DNA of 64,000 nt from Erythrobasidium yunnanense (GCA_001600175.1 BCJC01000002.1:434001-498000), one strand, 5' to 3'; positions 25,027 through 36,857 are shown, counted from the stretch's first letter. Notes: a model not told the origin generated them from the letters alone. Numbers and translations are program-made.

Positions 25027-26286
25027 TCAGCTTTGCTGGAAACGCCAAAAAAGTCGAAAAAAAAAAGTCGCACAATGATATCGACCAGCTCGTTGGTAAT
25101 TACAGCTTGACGCTGTCTGTTGAACTGCATTTGAAGTTTGTCAATCATCTCTCCGGCGTTCTTCGATGCGTTATCCATGGCGTTTCTTCGGGCGGAGATC
25201 TGGCCAAGACGGGATAAAGTCAGCAGGACGCCTTGTCAATTCGCACATGGGCAAGATAGCGGCGATCTCAGAGTGCAAGCTCACCTCAGTAGCGTGTCCC
25301 TCAACGAGAGTTGCGTAGATGGCGTTGGTAAGAGCGAATGAGGCGAGGTCGTTGACGAGGGCGTCATCGGCATCTTCCATCTCGTAAGCCTTGAACTTCT
25401 CTGCTGTTCGTAGAGCATCTGCGTTGTGGACTTCCATGATGGCTGCTTCGTACGAGATTGAGGAGACGAACTGGATTCGCTCATCGTCAGTATGGCCCAT
25501 ATGCCAGACAGAGGGCGAGCGCTGCGAACCTTGTTGTAAATGATCTTGACCGAGTCGTAGTTGACCTTGAGCTCGTCGATCTGGTCTGCGATAGCGCAAG
25601 CCTCTGCGAACGTAGGGACCGACTTTCCGACCTGGTTGAAGGAGAGGACGAGGTTGTTGGGCAAGGCTCTTCCGAGCTGCTGCTTTGGCTTGTCTCCTAG
25701 AACGACTACAGGGATGTCTGAAGAGACGCCCTCGAGGGATCCACCGCTAGCTTCCGACAAGCTTCTTTTGGCCTGCTTGGAGACGGAGGAGTGGATACCA
25801 CCGCAGAGTCCCTTGTCGGATGAGACAACGATCCAGAGCACCTTCTTGCCGCTCTCTGCTGAAGCCTCGACTTCTGCTTGCGAGAAGATCTCTACGTTTG
25901 CGGCTCCATACAGCTTTGCGGTCCTCATGGCTGGGAGAGGTCGAGCAAAGTCACTCAAGTCAGCCCAACCATGCATCCGTAGTCGCAGTAGCAGACAGTG
26001 ACATACCAGCCTGAGCCTTGTTGAGCTTTGTCGTTGCAATCATCTTCATGGACGACTGTGGGCGGAAAGACGTCGCAAAAAGGACACCGACAAATCAGCG
26101 CCAAAAGCACCAGCTGTATCGCCGTATGATTGGGCCACCCACTGTGATCTTCCTGATATTCTTGACACTCTTAACGCGCTGCTCGAGATCTCGCAGCCCG
26201 GCAGCTTGCGCTGGGGTCGAGCTGAATGCCCGCACTCCTTGACGGACAGCAGCCTGGCGGGCAGCAGCTTGAACGGCGACGAGCAT
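25027..26286 (-). CDS. ATP3: ATP synthase F1 gamma subunit
   Basis: This is the central rotor stalk of mitochondrial ATP synthase. The start at 26286 ([20 protein letters not shown]) gives a mitochondrial leader ending near FSSTPAQA, followed by the family N-terminal helix [20 protein letters not shown] spliced exon [13 protein letters not shown] leads to AMRTAKLYG. The core includes [14 protein letters not shown], diagnostic of gamma. The C-terminal helix is spliced from [19 protein letters not shown] to [20 protein letters not shown] and [13 protein letters not shown]. The last intron (about 25036-25080) has a T-rich tract, and the final exon seems to encode only QS before the stop at 25027. 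That replaces the usual short tail after VDII; read-through of the intron is the alternative. The length of about 300 residues is normal. Confidence 0.94.
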
Positions 26287-26712
26287 CTTTATTTGACTAT
26301 CTTTTGTAAGGTCTTGAAAGGTCGACGTAAGATGGCCTTCGAAGTTGAGCAAGTCGAGCAGGGCAGAAGAAAGGCGCAGGGCAGAACTCGGGTAAGCAAG
26401 AAGTCAGAAAAGGGCAAACTAGCTTTACAGCTATACATCAAGCTACACTGTCCGTATTCTACAAGCATTAGAGAGAAGGTTGGACCGTGGGCTGTGTATG
26501 CTGATTGGTCAATCAGATCCCATATCGAATCATCGATACATCTCAAGACATATCATTACATAGCTTCAAACAGACCCATTATCCGTCAGCATTGCTTTGT
26601 CCGATACTTCGCAAGATTGGAGGAAGAACGATTGATTTGATTGCTAGACTGCCAGCCATGCCTGCTATATCTAACGCAGGCAGCAGGAACACACACATGT
26701 ATCTCATAGCGC
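26287..26712. other. ATP3 promoter and eIF2-beta 3' flank
   Basis: Both neighbouring genes are on the minus strand. I see no coding region in the gap. Confidence 0.45.
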
Positions 26713-28279
26713 TTAACCAGCCTTGGGTCGTCGCTTGGTCTGTGCTTGGAAACCGACCTTGATACTCGATACAGACTGCTTGGACCCGCAGGTCTCGCAC
26801 GTCACGAAGAAGATACGGTTGTCCTGGCGCACAGCATTAGCTGGGATCGCTCAACACAACATGAGAGGTAGCCTACCTTTGTGAGCAGAGTGTCGGGAGA
26901 CTTGCATGTTTTGCAGGTGACATATTCGACTGGCATCGAACATTCAGCAATTATGCCCGCCTGAGAGACTTGAGCGCAAATTTGCTCACCGATGTATCTC
27001 CTCAGCACATTTTCAATCTGTTTCTGCTGGAATCTTCCTTTAATGACCAATCTTCCCGCTCCATCAACCGATCCGCTCGTTCCCAATTCAGCAAACAAGA
27101 ACTGAATTACATGTTCAGGCTGACGGCGCATCTTCTTGCAGATATCTCCAATGTTGGAGAATAGGGATCGTTTAGAGCCTTCACGCGCAATGTTGGGTGG
27201 TGCAATCGTGTAGCGCTTTTTACCGCCTCCGCGAGATAGAGAAGGATGGGAACCGAAGAGTAGAGAGTAGAAGCGTCCGAGGAGCTGGTGCACAGATGTG
27301 TACAATCAGTCTATAATGATTTAGTACTTCAGGCGGTCGGCCTCACCTCGGTATAGGTATAGTCACGATCAGGGTCTGCAAGCCATGCTTTCTTCTCTGC
27401 TGCCAGCTCAGCTTTAGACTTGCCATCTGGGTCTGCGCCATCTTCATCGCCGAAGGAATTCTGCGTGACAAGACTAGCTCAGCACTAGCCGACCCGACGA
27501 CCTCAGTCTGGCCTCACCTCGCCTTCCGGAGCAGGCACATCGTCTGCACCTGCACCTTCGTCGTCTGAACCACCAGCAGCGGGTGTACCTGTTCCTGAAC
27601 CAGCTTTGTCGCCGCCTTCAACAGCAGCCAATTCCTTCTCGAAGCTGCGTCATTTCCCACTGTCAGCAGATGATGTATCTCAGATTGAGAAGTACACGCA
27701 CGCCTCTAAATCGAATGCGCTCTTCTTTGACTTTTTCTTCTTTTTCAGGCCGGAGAACTCGAGATCATCGCCTGCAGGTGCGGCAGTGTCATTTGTTCTA
27801 GATTGACGATGAATCAGCATGTAGCCCTTCCTTGTATGAAATGTCCAAGAGCATACCCCTCAGCATCTGCGGGCGTCTCGTCTGCCTTTGTGTTGCCGAG
27901 AGCGTCTACATTGCTTGATTTCGATGGCGCAGGCGTTTCCGAGTCTGGCGTAGCGACGTCTTCGAGGTCAATAGCGACAGCCTTCTTCTTCTTCTTCTGC
28001 GTTCATTCAAGCGAGACAAACGCTCAGCCGAGTCAGCTTGGTACGCCGTCAGTTTGCGAACCACACCTTTTTGAGGTCTGAGAAGTCGAGCGGCTCCTCG
28101 TCTGGCAAGGTCAAATCTGCGCTCTTCTCTGTCGGCCTGACGGGATCCTCAGCAGCTGCTTTTGCTGAAACTGCTGCGCCGTTTGCGCTATCGTTGTCGT
28201 CGTTTGTCTCGAGGATTTGGACCGTCTTCTTCTTCTTCTTTTTCAAGCCAGCGAACATGTTGTCGGTATCTGGATCCAT
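26713..28279 (-). CDS. SUI3: Translation initiation factor eIF2, beta subunit
   Basis: This is part of the eIF2 complex that brings initiator tRNA to the 40S ribosome. The start at 28279 ([20 protein letters not shown]) opens a region with three Lys blocks ([10 protein letters not shown]; the Lys run before [26 protein letters not shown]). In eIF2-beta these bind eIF5 and eIF2B-epsilon. The conserved C-terminal half is spliced from several exons: [79 protein letters not shown]4 zinc ribbon closes it ([14 protein letters not shown] and [17 protein letters not shown]). It ends QTKRRPKAG. Length and order match the family. It is head to head with the Sld7-like gene, 175 bases apart. Confidence 0.96.
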
Positions 28280-28454
28280 CTTGCTGTATATCTAGCTATC
28301 TATGTAGCCTTTGTCTGAGGTTTCTCGCGAGAATTGTCGTCTGAAAGAGCCTTGATCTGGTTTAGACCTCGCCGAATCAATATGATGATACAAACAAGTA
28401 TGCGTACATTAACATCTTCCAGATAACACAAGATAGTCTTGAATAAACGTCGCC
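28280..28454. promoter_or_regulatory. Bidirectional promoter, eIF2-beta and Sld7-like gene
   Basis: Two divergent start codons are 175 bases apart, so the promoters must be shared or overlap. No specific element is recognised. Confidence 0.45.
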
Positions 28455-30356
28455 ATGGCCTCTGCTCGTCTCCTCTGGCGTGGTTCCCTCACTGTTTCAC
28501 CCAAAGATTACGCTGGCGAGCCTACATCGAGCTTACACAATGGCCATAAAGACGACGACGANGATGATGATGAGGATGTTCAACTACATGGCCTGGCTAT
28601 CGTCGCGCCCTCGTTCAATGTCGCAGACTTGGAGCAAGATGACTTCTTCAGCAGCGGGAGCAAGGCAGCAACGACAATGAACGGCCACAGCGCGTCGAAA
28701 GCCGAGAGAATCAACGCTGATCTATGTCTCGACCTCGAGATGCTCAGGCATCGGACTCTGAGCGTCAGAAGGAGACGCGTAAAGCTCGCGGGATCCGGCA
28801 ATGACGGAGCAGACGCTTTCAAAGAAGAAGGCAAAGTCCATGGCAGGAGAGCCCTCAAGAAGTCGATAGAGATGCTGAGGAAAGGCAAGAGCAGGCAGAT
28901 TGATGGACAAGAGGAGGAGGAAGTAGTACATCTCGACATTCCATCCGCTTCGAATCAAGCGCTCAAGCTATACATTGATCCAAGATGCCAGGATACAGTG
29001 GAATGGTTCAACGAAGTCTTCTGCAATCAGCCTGCGGATCCGGTCACTCTTCAGACTTCAGCTGGTGTAGCAATCTCTCTCGGTGTAGAGAATGCTCTTC
29101 TGGCGCCGTCTAATGACTCGAGAGACACCATCATCGTATATGGACAAGTCGACACGCGTGCGCCGACTCACTCCGGCGCGCCGCTGTTGCAGCTGTATGT
29201 CGCCAGGCAGAAAGATATGACGGATCTAGGACCCAGGCCGGACGATCCTGCTCCAAGGGGTAGGTGGTCAGAGACGCTTCAGTAGTTCGTAGCTGAATTC
29301 GATGCTGTCAGAAAACCTCTTCGCACAGAAGCTGCGCCGTTCAGTCTCGCAGCCGTCCATGGCTTTCAGCCATTTCGGGAAAGGCAAAGATGCAGCATTG
29401 AGGAACAAGCCGCCGAATGGCAACTCTTTGCACCCGACAGACAAACCACGCACAGGTCTGCAGCGATCTCAGAGCAGCTTGGCCGGGACGAGTAAAGCCA
29501 GGAACCCATTTGCAGGAGGCGCTCCAGCCAATGGCGCCAGTGGGAACATCAAGAAGCGGGCGTTGTCTTCAAGTGTCTTGGGAGCGGCGAAAGGAGCTGT
29601 CGCGCAGAATATACATGCTTCTCCTGGTCGAAGAGGGTCAAAGCGGCCGCGGTTGACAGCAGGCGGGCTGAAGCAGCTCCAAGAGATAGAAGGAGAAGAT
29701 GACGATATGGAAGATGACGTTGAAGACCAATTGTCCGTCATGCGAAGAGAAGGGTCTCCTACACCCAGCGCTGCTACGAATCTAAGCTTGAACTTCAAGA
29801 TCAACAACTTGCAAGGAACGACGAAGAATGGACTAAGGAGGAGTGAGAGTATGCCGCCTGGACAGCTTGGTCTACGAGTCGGAAGGGCGCAAACGAGGGA
29901 ACCCAGCGTCGCGCCTAGTATAGCTGCAACCGAAGATGACGCGAAAGAAGGAGGGTCGCTAGAGACGAAGAATAAAGGAGTAAATGATGTTACTCGGATT
30001 AGGGAAGAGTTGCTGATCCTGCATTCGCAGACCATTCGCAAAACACTCTTAGCTGAGATGGTAACCCGGCGGGTAGGCCGTGAACATTCAGAGTTCAAAG
30101 ACATCTTCAGCGTCGCATATCGCGGTATCTGCTGTGCTTTCGTAAGTCCTGTGTCTTCACGTTCCTTTCCTTGTTTCAAGAGATTACCGCTAAATTCGGC
30201 TGTATGCAGCGGCACGTTCTGGCTGTGCAGAAAGCGGACAAGATAGAAATCATCATATGCACGCGTAAACATCTGGAGATGTACATCACTGCGGACCCTA
30301 GTGCGGGACTACTGCCGCGAGTGGGTAATGGCGGACTAGCTGAGGCAGTACCTTGA
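28455..30356 (+). CDS. Sld7-like replication-initiation protein (candidate)
   Basis: Three exons encode about 580 residues. The start is MASARLLWRGSLTVSP at 28455. The N-terminal part carries an Asp run (containing one ambiguous base) and a globular region (ALKLYIDPRCQDTVEWFNEV, DTIIVYGQVDTRAP). A GTAGGT donor near 29260 joins PRG to ENLFAQKLRRSVSQP. The middle is Ser/Arg/Gly-rich and disordered. The C-terminal helix pair (REELLILHSQTIRKTLLAEM, then GREHSEFKDIFSVAYRGICC, spliced to AFRHVLAVQKADKIEI) resembles the Sld7 C-terminal domain, which ends in a conserved EF-x-x-I/L...Y-x-G-x-x-F-A-x-R pattern. Sld7 partners Sld3 at replication origins in yeast. The match is by eye and the N-terminus is not decisive, so the name is provisional. 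Confidence 0.5.
28562..28562. other. Ambiguous base (N) in an Asp-coding run
   Basis: A single N lies in a GAC/GAT repeat encoding poly-Asp, leaving that codon as Asp or Glu. It is an assembly uncertainty and does not break the frame. Confidence 0.95.
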
Positions 30357-30963
30357 GCTTGTTGATTGAGAGTCGCAAGAGCTCGTAACTCGTGTTTCCA
30401 CCTTTATAAATCGTGTTCTATAGCCTATTCGGATAGTACGCGTACTTGTTGTTGTAAGCTCGTCTACCTTGAGGCTACCGCGCTGCAAACGCGTCCCGAC
30501 TGCAGATCATCACAGCCTCCATCTACATACTGACTACCGTTCGCGCGTGTAAGAACCAAAACATGATGCAAGAAGATCCTAAAGCAGAGCAACAGCAGCT
30601 TCGCGCAGTTCACCTGCGGTCGACACAGCCCGCAAGGCGCTGAAACATGCCTTATCGGGTCTCGGATCTTGGAGCGCCTTGTTTTGCGTGTCTGTTTTGG
30701 TCCCACGTTCGCTGGCTGTGACCTAAAATTACTAAACACACTCAAATCCTGAGGCATGTTGCGCAGGCATGAGATCGGGACAGCGCCCTGTCAAGAACCC
30801 TGGCCAAGCGACCGGAAGCGAGAATAATGTACCACTACTACGCAGCAGCATGAAAGCTTTTTGTCAACAAACCCATCTGTGCTTATCTGCTACTGATCTG
30901 CCTACCCACCCTCTTTTTCACCTGCAAGATACCCTTCGAAAGCACCAGCAGCGGAAATAACCA
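30357..30963. other. Intergenic, upstream of the GDSL cluster
   Basis: About 600 bases between two plus-strand genes hold no coding region that I can support. The interval presumably carries the promoter of the first GDSL gene. A TATAAA occurs near 30404 but is far from that start. Confidence 0.4.
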
Positions 30964-32670
30964 ATGTTTATCAATATACCCAAGACAGAAGCTGAATCTT
31001 CAGTGATATATTCACCCATCCGGACGAATGCAGATGCGCCGCCTTCAGTCTTTTCGCTTTCTTCCTTGTCTTCCTCGCGACCCTCCATCCTCAGGCACCC
31101 AGCTTCGCAGCAGGAGCTTTTCAAGACTGCACACAACAACGATTCCGTAGATACCTATACTGCCAGTCCGGATGACTCATTCGATAACAGTAAAGACGAA
31201 GAAGGCACGCTGGGACAAAGTCGCGATCCTCCTGCTTCCTCAGGGTCTCGACGGACCCGCTGGATCATTGTCTGCACCATTGTAGTCGCTACACTAGTGG
31301 TGGCTATAGCAGTCGTAATGATGGTCTTGCGGAAAAGCCTATTCCACGATACCAGCAAAAGTCATGCAGACTCAAGCCTAACGGACCAAAACAACAAGTC
31401 CAGTAACGGTAATAGCATCAACAAGACGATTACCACCAGCTCAGCCTTCAGTGGGATGTGGTTTCCGCAAATGTTAGATGGAACAGGCTTGAATGGGAGG
31501 ATGTCCGCAAATGGACGAGTCAACCGAACCTACGATCAGTTACTGGCGTGAGTGAGGCTCGTACGCGGGAGCAACATTATTCTTGCTGATAGACATGCCC
31601 AGCTTTGGATCTTCTTATTCTGATAATGCTCATTGGCGTGAACCAATCTACGAAGCGAGCTATGCGCCCGTCAAGGACTATTGGGTGAGCCATGCTTGTA
31701 TCAGTTTCCTCGATCGAGCTCAACCGCGATCGTACATAGGAACGTCGTTGGAGCAACGGTCCCATCTGGGTAGAATACTTGCGTGACCTGCTGGGAAATT
31801 CAACCATGGTGACATCTGGCACGCCATTCCCGCTGCACGGCTACGCATATGGCGGTAGGTCGCTGCTATCCTAGTTGCACTATCTTGCTGATTGAGACTT
31901 GTTAGGTGCTACTACCGATAATCAGATTCACAACGGCAACTGCCCAGACACCAACATGCAGATGGAGCAGTGGAAGGCGAGCCCCGAGTTTTCTACCAAG
32001 TCCAAGGCACTGGTTACTACATTCAGTAGGTGCAGAACTCTCGAAAGATCCGGAAAGGTTGCTTACACGCAGCCTATCGCCAATAGCCTCGACGAACGAT
32101 GTGACCAAAGACTTCCGCGACTACCTGCTGTCGACAACGCCTGTCTGGAAGAATGAAACGGAAGCTATGAAAGTCATAACGGAATCTGCACAAGCACTGG
32201 TCACGAGTCTGCTGAACCTCGTACCGGCTCAAGGGGTTGCGCCCGACTTCCTCATCCTGCCTGTCGTTCCTTTGGAGGACACGCCCATCATGCGAGAGGT
32301 AGCAAAAGCGCTAAATGCGACGACCGACGTATGCAAACAACTTACGGAGCAGTATAATACCGTCCTCATGAATGGTGCTGCTCAAGTTGCGCAAAAACTG
32401 GGAAGCAGAGGCAATGTCTTTACATACGATATCCCGACCTTAATCCATACCATGGTCCAAGACCCTCAGACTTATGGCATCACAAATGTTACGGCAGGCT
32501 GCTCTCAATGGGGCTGTGCCAATGCCGACACTTATATATTCTGGTGAGGCAAGCTCCATACGTCGTAAGGGCCCTCAGCTAACGGGTTTCGACACAGGGA
32601 TCACTTGCACCTCACCACGAGTCTGCAGAAGAATCTTGCAAACAGCATATTTGCGATCTTGCAAAACTAG
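30964..32670 (+). CDS. Membrane-anchored GDSL/SGNH hydrolase, copy 1
   Basis: This is a predicted type II membrane protein with an extracellular GDSL-lipase-like domain. The N-terminal cytosolic tail (about 95 residues) is Ser/Pro-rich. One transmembrane segment follows (IIVCTIVVATLVVAIAVVMM), then a stalk rich in Asn and Ser. SGNH block I is FGSSYSDNAH, created across an intron (DQLLA joins FGSSYSDN). Block II is GYAYGGATTDN. Block III is FTSTND (spliced near 32035-32090). The C-terminal block is WDHLHLT with the DxxH pair, in the last exon after a GTGAGG donor. So Ser, Gly, Asn, Asp and His are all present, though block I reads GSS where the family norm is GDS. It ends FAILQN. Substrate is unknown; plant- or fungal-type GDSL esterases act on ester-linked wall or lipid substrates. 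First of three tandem copies. Confidence 0.82.
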
Positions 32671-33254
32671 CGAATACAGCCTGGGGTGGTGCATACGGAC
32701 ACTGTAGAATTACCTACGGACAATCAATATTAACGAGAAGTACCTTGTATCGCTTAGCCATCATTCTATACATAGAGCTTGTAGACGAAACAAAAGGCTG
32801 TCTCGATTAGAAGTGCACAACTTCCAAAGCGCGACTGCGGCTCGCCCTACCGTACCGCCCTTTACGACCGCCCGACATGGCAGGCTCGAGGCGGACGAGC
32901 ATCAACAACAATGCGGTCGCGCAATTGCTTTGGTATGCGATACGATCAGGAACTGACGACCGGACTGCGCTTTCTGTTCATCTGACACAGATCCACACGG
33001 TTTCTCGACTGCGGAATATCGATAGGCACAGCCTCTAAACACCTAAAGATACATTTCTCTTGGCAATCCTTTTGCAATCCAAAGCTTACCGCAACACTCC
33101 CGTGTCCCAAACCCAGTTCAGCTGCAAGCGGCCGGTGAGATGAGGACCCACGCAGATCTGACTACCGGCCCTGCGATTCAAAACAAGAAGAGAACAATGC
33201 AATCACCTCTTGCGTCTCTAAATCCTCCCACTACTGGTACTCCTTATAATTACG
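32671..33254. other. Intergenic between GDSL copies 1 and 2
   Basis: No gene is seen. This is likely the promoter region of copy 2. GC-rich stretches occur near 32850-32920 but form no recognisable element. Confidence 0.4.
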
Positions 33255-34780
33255 ATGTCCAAAATCCCACTAACTACGTACGGCTATGACAGCTCTACAG
33301 ACCTAGTCCCTGATGTCGAGACTCCAAAAGCCGGACGCTCAGGGTGGTCTCGAAAGCGCAAGACTTGGACCATCATTGGCGGTTTGGCAGTTGTTGTCAT
33401 CATCGCCGTCGCTGTCGCTGTTCCGGTCGCTATTACCAAGAAGAACAATTCCTCTGGCGCTACTTCTGGCCTTTCACAATCAGATCAAGACCTGTATTTC
33501 CCACAAGGTCTCAATGGAACTGGCCTCAATGGAGCCATAGGAGGCCGAAAGACTGATACCCCTTACGATCAGCTTGTCGTGTACGAGCGGTGATTGCCTG
33601 TGGCTCCTCGATCACACTGACCTACTGCGTGCAGCTTTGGATCCTCCTACTCTGACAATGCCCATCCCAGAGACTCTCAGTATTCGGGAAGCCTTGCACC
33701 TTCTGGCTACTGGGTAAGGCGCTCATTAACTTCACATGTGACTCGCTGATCAATAGATTACCGCGTTGTAGAACGGCCGCTACACCAATGGTCCAGGTAA
33801 GCCTCCCCATCAGACAATGAGTCATCAAACCTGACACCGCTGCGATAGTCTGGGTTGAGTACCTTCGCGACTTCCTAGGCAATGATACTCAAGCCAGGAC
33901 TGGCAAGACCGTGGCCCATCTAAACTATGCCTACGCAGGTGCATCACGTGTCTACAATTGCCTTCTACTTATTACTGACGGTATGTCGCAGGCGCCATGA
34001 CGAACAATTCTGTAATTGGGTCGAGCGTTCCAGACACGGGTGCTCAAGCGCAGGCTTTCCTTGCCGATGTAAATTATGATCCCAGGACCAAGAAGCCACT
34101 AGTAAGCACACTATATCTTCTTCTACTTATTCATGAGCTGGACTGAGCTCTCCATCGTGCGCAGGTCGCCTTATTCAGTAGGTTGGCGTTATACTGCAAC
34201 AGAGCCCTGCATTGACGTTGCATGCACAGCATCGACGAATCCAGTTGTTGGAGCTTACTCCCGTTATGCAGCTTCCGATGACCCTATCTATCAGAACACC
34301 GCCGCGGCCTTGGACCTCGTTTCTCAGTCTGCGTCGTCTCTGATAAGACAGATGACAGGCCTCATACCTTCCGACTCCACCCTCATTGCGCCAGACTTCT
34401 TGATTCTTCCCATACCACCGCTTCAATGGACGCCCCGTGGGATGGATCTTGCTGGGCAATATAAAACCGACACTACCGTTCTTGGAGAGCTTGTCAATCA
34501 TTATAATGAGGTTCTGTTACAGGGAGCACAGAGTCTGGCCGCCACCCTGGCTTCTGGTTCAAACGTCTTCACATACGATGTCGTTGCGTGGATGAACGGA
34601 ATGTCCTTCTCCCCTAACAGACACAACATAGAGAATATCCAATATCCCTGTCTTGGGGGCCAAGGTATGGTGTGCCCAAACCCCGAGAGATACGTGTTCT
34701 GGGACAACCTCCACATCACGACACAGCTGCAAGAGCGATTGGCAACGACCGTCTTCGGCATCGTGCGTAATTCGAAGTGA
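33255..34780 (+). CDS. Membrane-anchored GDSL/SGNH hydrolase, copy 2
   Basis: It has the same plan as copy 1: a 35-residue cytosolic tail ending in WSRKRKTWT, one membrane span (IIGGLAVVVIIAVAVAVPVA), and a lumenal/extracellular hydrolase domain. The signature DLYFPQGLNGTGLNGAIGG precedes DQLVV, which is spliced to FGSSYSDNAH. Then come GPVWVEYLRDFLGN, block II LNYAYAGAMTNN and block III FTSTNPVVGAY. The helical DFLILPIPPLQWTPR region leads to the terminal WDNLHITTQLQERL with DxxH. Block III has Pro where copy 1 keeps Asp. At least six short introns sit at the same places as in copy 3. It ends VFGIVRNSK. Copies 2 and 3 share long near-identical stretches (YDPRTKKPLVA) and are the younger pair. 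Confidence 0.84.
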
Positions 34781-35122
34781 CATGCGCTTAGTATGCTTGA
34801 AGTGTAGTGCAGAGGTAGTCGACGAAGGACATGGTATATCGAGGATGTAAAATAGACCAGCTTTCACACATGGACAATATGGACAATGTTCGAACGAGAC
34901 GTAGGTAGTGCTGCTTGCTTCCGCTCTGCAGGGAATACCCTAGTCTTTCGGCAGGCTTTTACAGACTTCCATGTAATGCTGGTTGAAGCTTGTGTGATGG
35001 GCTGTCTTCGTACCCGGACCCAATCAAGCGTAGCGATCTCAATCCAGCAGCTCGGCGTCTGTTCAACTCAATGAATCTAGCTGTCGCTGCCAGTCGCAGT
35101 ACCTCATACTGAGGGTGTCAGC
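34781..35122. other. Intergenic between GDSL copies 2 and 3
   Basis: 342 bases without a supported gene, presumably holding the promoter of copy 3. Confidence 0.4.
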
Positions 35123-36699
35123 ATGTCTATACGACAGCGCGACAAGGATGAAGATTCTTTCAAGCTTGTTGCGAACAACGCCAAGACCGACACGAGATGG
35201 TCTCGAAAACGCAAGACTGGAACTTTAGTTGGCCTTCTTGCTGGAAGCATCATCATCGTACTTGCCGTGGTTCTTCCCGTTAAGCTTACAAGGATGGACA
35301 AGCGGACGTTGAACGAGGAAGACCTGTACTTTCCGCAAGGCTTCAATGGAACCGGCCTTAACGGGGCTCTTGGAGGAAGAAGAACTAACACTACCTACGA
35401 TCAGCTGGTCGTGTATGCTACATTCTCCCTTGGGCGATTCAACACTCATTCCTTCTCCAGCTTCGGTTCCTCTTACTCTGATAATGCACATTCAAGAAGC
35501 TCGCAATACTCAGGAAGCATTGCAGGGTCTGGCTACTGGGTGAGTCTGCGACGGAGGAAGCGCTCCTGCTGCTCGGAAGCTCACGTAAGATTGGCTGTCA
35601 CAGGAAGGGCGCTGGAGTAACGGTCCAGGTGATTGCGCGCCTGTGCACCAATACTGTCAGTAGAATACTGAGACTCTAATCATATATGAACCAGTGTGGA
35701 TAGAATACCTCCGGGACTTGGTTGGCAATTCTACGAGAGCCAGGACGGGCGGGAACGTGACACACCTGAACTACGCCTATGGAGGTAACTGTCAACTCAT
35801 ACATCCTTGTGTTAGTTTTCGCTCAGTCCCATTGGTGCAGGTGCGACTACAAATAATTCTCTTATTCGGGCCAACTCGCCAGACACAGGCGAGCAGCTGC
35901 AGACTTACCTCGCCGACCCCAGCTATGATCCCCGTACAAAGAAGCCTTTGGTTGGTGCTACACTCCAAAGTATTTCCGTATCTCTCTGAGCTCGGACTGT
36001 CTGCATGGTTGCACAGGTTGCTATGTTCAGTACGTCCTGCTGAACAGTGAATCTCTTCCTCTGCCAAGGAGTTTGGCTGACACTTCTCGCGCAGCATCAA
36101 CCAACCCAATAACTGGAACATTCCTCCGGTTCTGGGACCCCGAGGATTCGGCCTACCAAAACGAGACTGCCGCGATGGATATCATATCGCAGTCTGCCGC
36201 TTCCCTCACTACGCAGCTAGAAGGTCTCATACCGTCTGATACTAGTCTCATGGCACCGGACTTCCTGATCCTGCCAATTCTACCTTTTCAAATAACGCCG
36301 CGTGCTCGTGTCTTGGCCGAGCCTTATAATACCACGACCGACATGTTCCGGACCATCACAGAGCAGTACAACAAAATTCTCATGGAGGGAGCGCAGAGTC
36401 TTTCAAATCGCCTGCAAGCTGGATCCCGCGGTAACGTCTTCACATACGACGTTGTCGCCTGGATGTACGCTATGCAGGCTCATCCGGACCGCTATGGCCT
36501 GCTAAGCGCTACAGATGGCTCCACTGTGATCGGAAGCAGCAATGCAAGGGGTTATCTGTTCTGGTAAGTCCGGTTGAAACTGCTACTATAGCTCAAGAGC
36601 TGAGCGTGCATGCCTCCCAGGGACTTGCTGCATCTCGAAACAACGCGACAGGAACGCTTGGCCATGACGGCCTTCCAGATTGTCCGTGATGCAGTCTGA
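35123..36699 (+). CDS. Membrane-anchored GDSL/SGNH hydrolase, copy 3
   Basis: The start MSIRQRDKDEDSFKLVANNA leads to a basic WSRKRKTGT stop-transfer flank and a membrane span (LVGLLAGSIIIVLAVVLPVK), then EDLYFPQGFNGTGLNGALGG. Block I is FGSSYSDNAH after an intron with a GTATGC donor. Block II is LNYAYGGATTNN and block III is FTSTNPITGTF. The DFLILPILPFQITPRARVLA helix is shared with copy 2. The DxxH block is WDLLHLE in the last exon. It ends AFQIVRDAV. The predicted topology is type II with the catalytic domain outside the cytosol. The protein keeps Ser, Asn and DxxH but has GSS and STNP where canonical GDSL enzymes have GDS and GTND. Only 158 bases separate it from the kinase gene. Confidence 0.83.
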
Positions 36700-36857
36700 G
36701 GCAGGAAATATCTTTGTAGCTTATTTGCGTGAGCTTGGGCTGTAAGTATAGGCTGAATTCGAACTAGAGAAATTCTGCATGTAGCATATCACTATCCAGC
36801 CCTTGGACAATCTACAATGCGTAATACTGCACGTGGTCATGTTTCCATCGGACGTAC

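Noticed and set aside
25055-25068. A/T-rich tract as a retroposon poly(A) tail
   Set aside because: It lies within the last intron of ATP3, with no flanking target-site duplication or element body.
30357-36857. GDSL repeats as a mobile or segmental element
   Set aside because: The intergenic DNA between copies is not visibly repeated and no terminal repeats are seen; simple gene duplication explains the array.
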